Positions 31,304-31,400 of a stretch of DNA of 31,400 nucleotides are shown in pieces. The notes under the pieces are model-generated. The model made no database searches. It had not been told where the DNA came from and worked only from the letters and a program-made list of their open reading frames with translations. Position 1 is the first letter of the stretch, and every line of letters starts with the position of its first letter. The stretch is from Oscillospiraceae bacterium (GTDB lineage Bacteria; Bacillota_A; Clostridia; Oscillospirales; Oscillospiraceae): assembly GCA_017540945.1 (NCBI GenBank), contig JAFYAB010000108.1, positions 1 to 31,400 of the forward strand, written 5' to 3'. The translations under genes were made by a program, and so were the position numbers.

Positions 31304-31400
31304 TTCGGATTTGTCGGGATGCCTTCCCCTTGGGGGGAAGGTGGCGCGAAGCGCCGGATGAGGGGAGGTATCGACGACAGAATCGCTCCGTAGGGGCCGA
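31304..31400 (+). repeat. 156-bp composite dispersed repeat, copy 3 (cut by window end)
   Basis: The 97 bases match 29571-29667 with one visible difference and stop inside the first GTAG hairpin because the window ends. It is in direct orientation to copy 2, so the two copies bracket the sigma/anti-sigma pair. Confidence 0.92.

Overview
The window looks like a chromosomal segment of a GC-rich, Gram-positive-type bacterium of the Clostridia, probably Oscillospirales-like. This is inferred from gene families and gene order: gdpP-rplI-dnaB, tilS next to ftsH, rsmA next to tatD, a PnrA/BMP-type nucleoside ABC transporter, TIGR01212 radical SAM, DUF1015 and DUF378. The lipoproteins and AGGAGG-type ribosome binding sites fit a Bacillota lineage. 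I saw no rRNA, tRNA, CRISPR array, phage gene, transposase or recognisable defence system. The genes are mostly housekeeping; the unusual content is in the repeats between and inside them.

Layout. 1-3043 (+): rsmA, then one open frame joining a TIGR01212-type radical SAM domain to a TatD nuclease domain through a linker made of two dispersed palindromes. 3304-5121 (-): hslO and a SAM methyltransferase. 5177-6624 (-): a Thr/Glu/Ala/Pro-rich lipoprotein and uridine kinase. 6721-11792 (-): two permeases, a double-ABC ATPase and a BMP-family binding lipoprotein. 11932-15025 (-): cdd, deoB, deoD and tdk. 15140-22443 (-): ftsH, tilS, dnaB, rplI, gdpP. 22591-22794 (-): a DUF378 membrane protein. 22951-25088 (+): DUF1015 and ispE, overlapping by four bases. 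25148-26533 (-): a D-2-hydroxyacid dehydrogenase and a small membrane protein. 26663-29570 (+): mnmE and a cysteine desulfurase. 29857-31244 (+): an ECF sigma factor and a membrane protein that may be its anti-sigma factor.

The largest functional block, 5953-15025, reads as one nucleoside uptake and salvage region. BMP lipoprotein, ATPase and permeases import nucleosides; Tdk and Udk phosphorylate them; Cdd deaminates cytidine; DeoD and DeoB pass purine (deoxy)nucleosides to pentose 5-phosphates. The BMP gene and the ATPase/permease genes each have a good sigma-A-type promoter, with a strong terminator between them.

Repeats are of three kinds. First, many ~23-26 bp palindromes begin with GTAG (or GCAG) at the foot of the hairpin, like REP sequences, often as inverted pairs around a core. 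Stem sequences differ between copies while staying palindromic. Second, a 156-bp composite element occurs at 50-205 (inverted), 29571-29746 and, cut by the window end, 31304-31400. One identical 20-base segment interrupts two unlike palindromes (4355-4374 and 29668-29687). Third, 7-base tandem arrays, some as facing inverted arms, sit at several gene junctions and overlap the ends of tilS, dnaB and ispE. No repeat-mobilising enzyme is encoded here.
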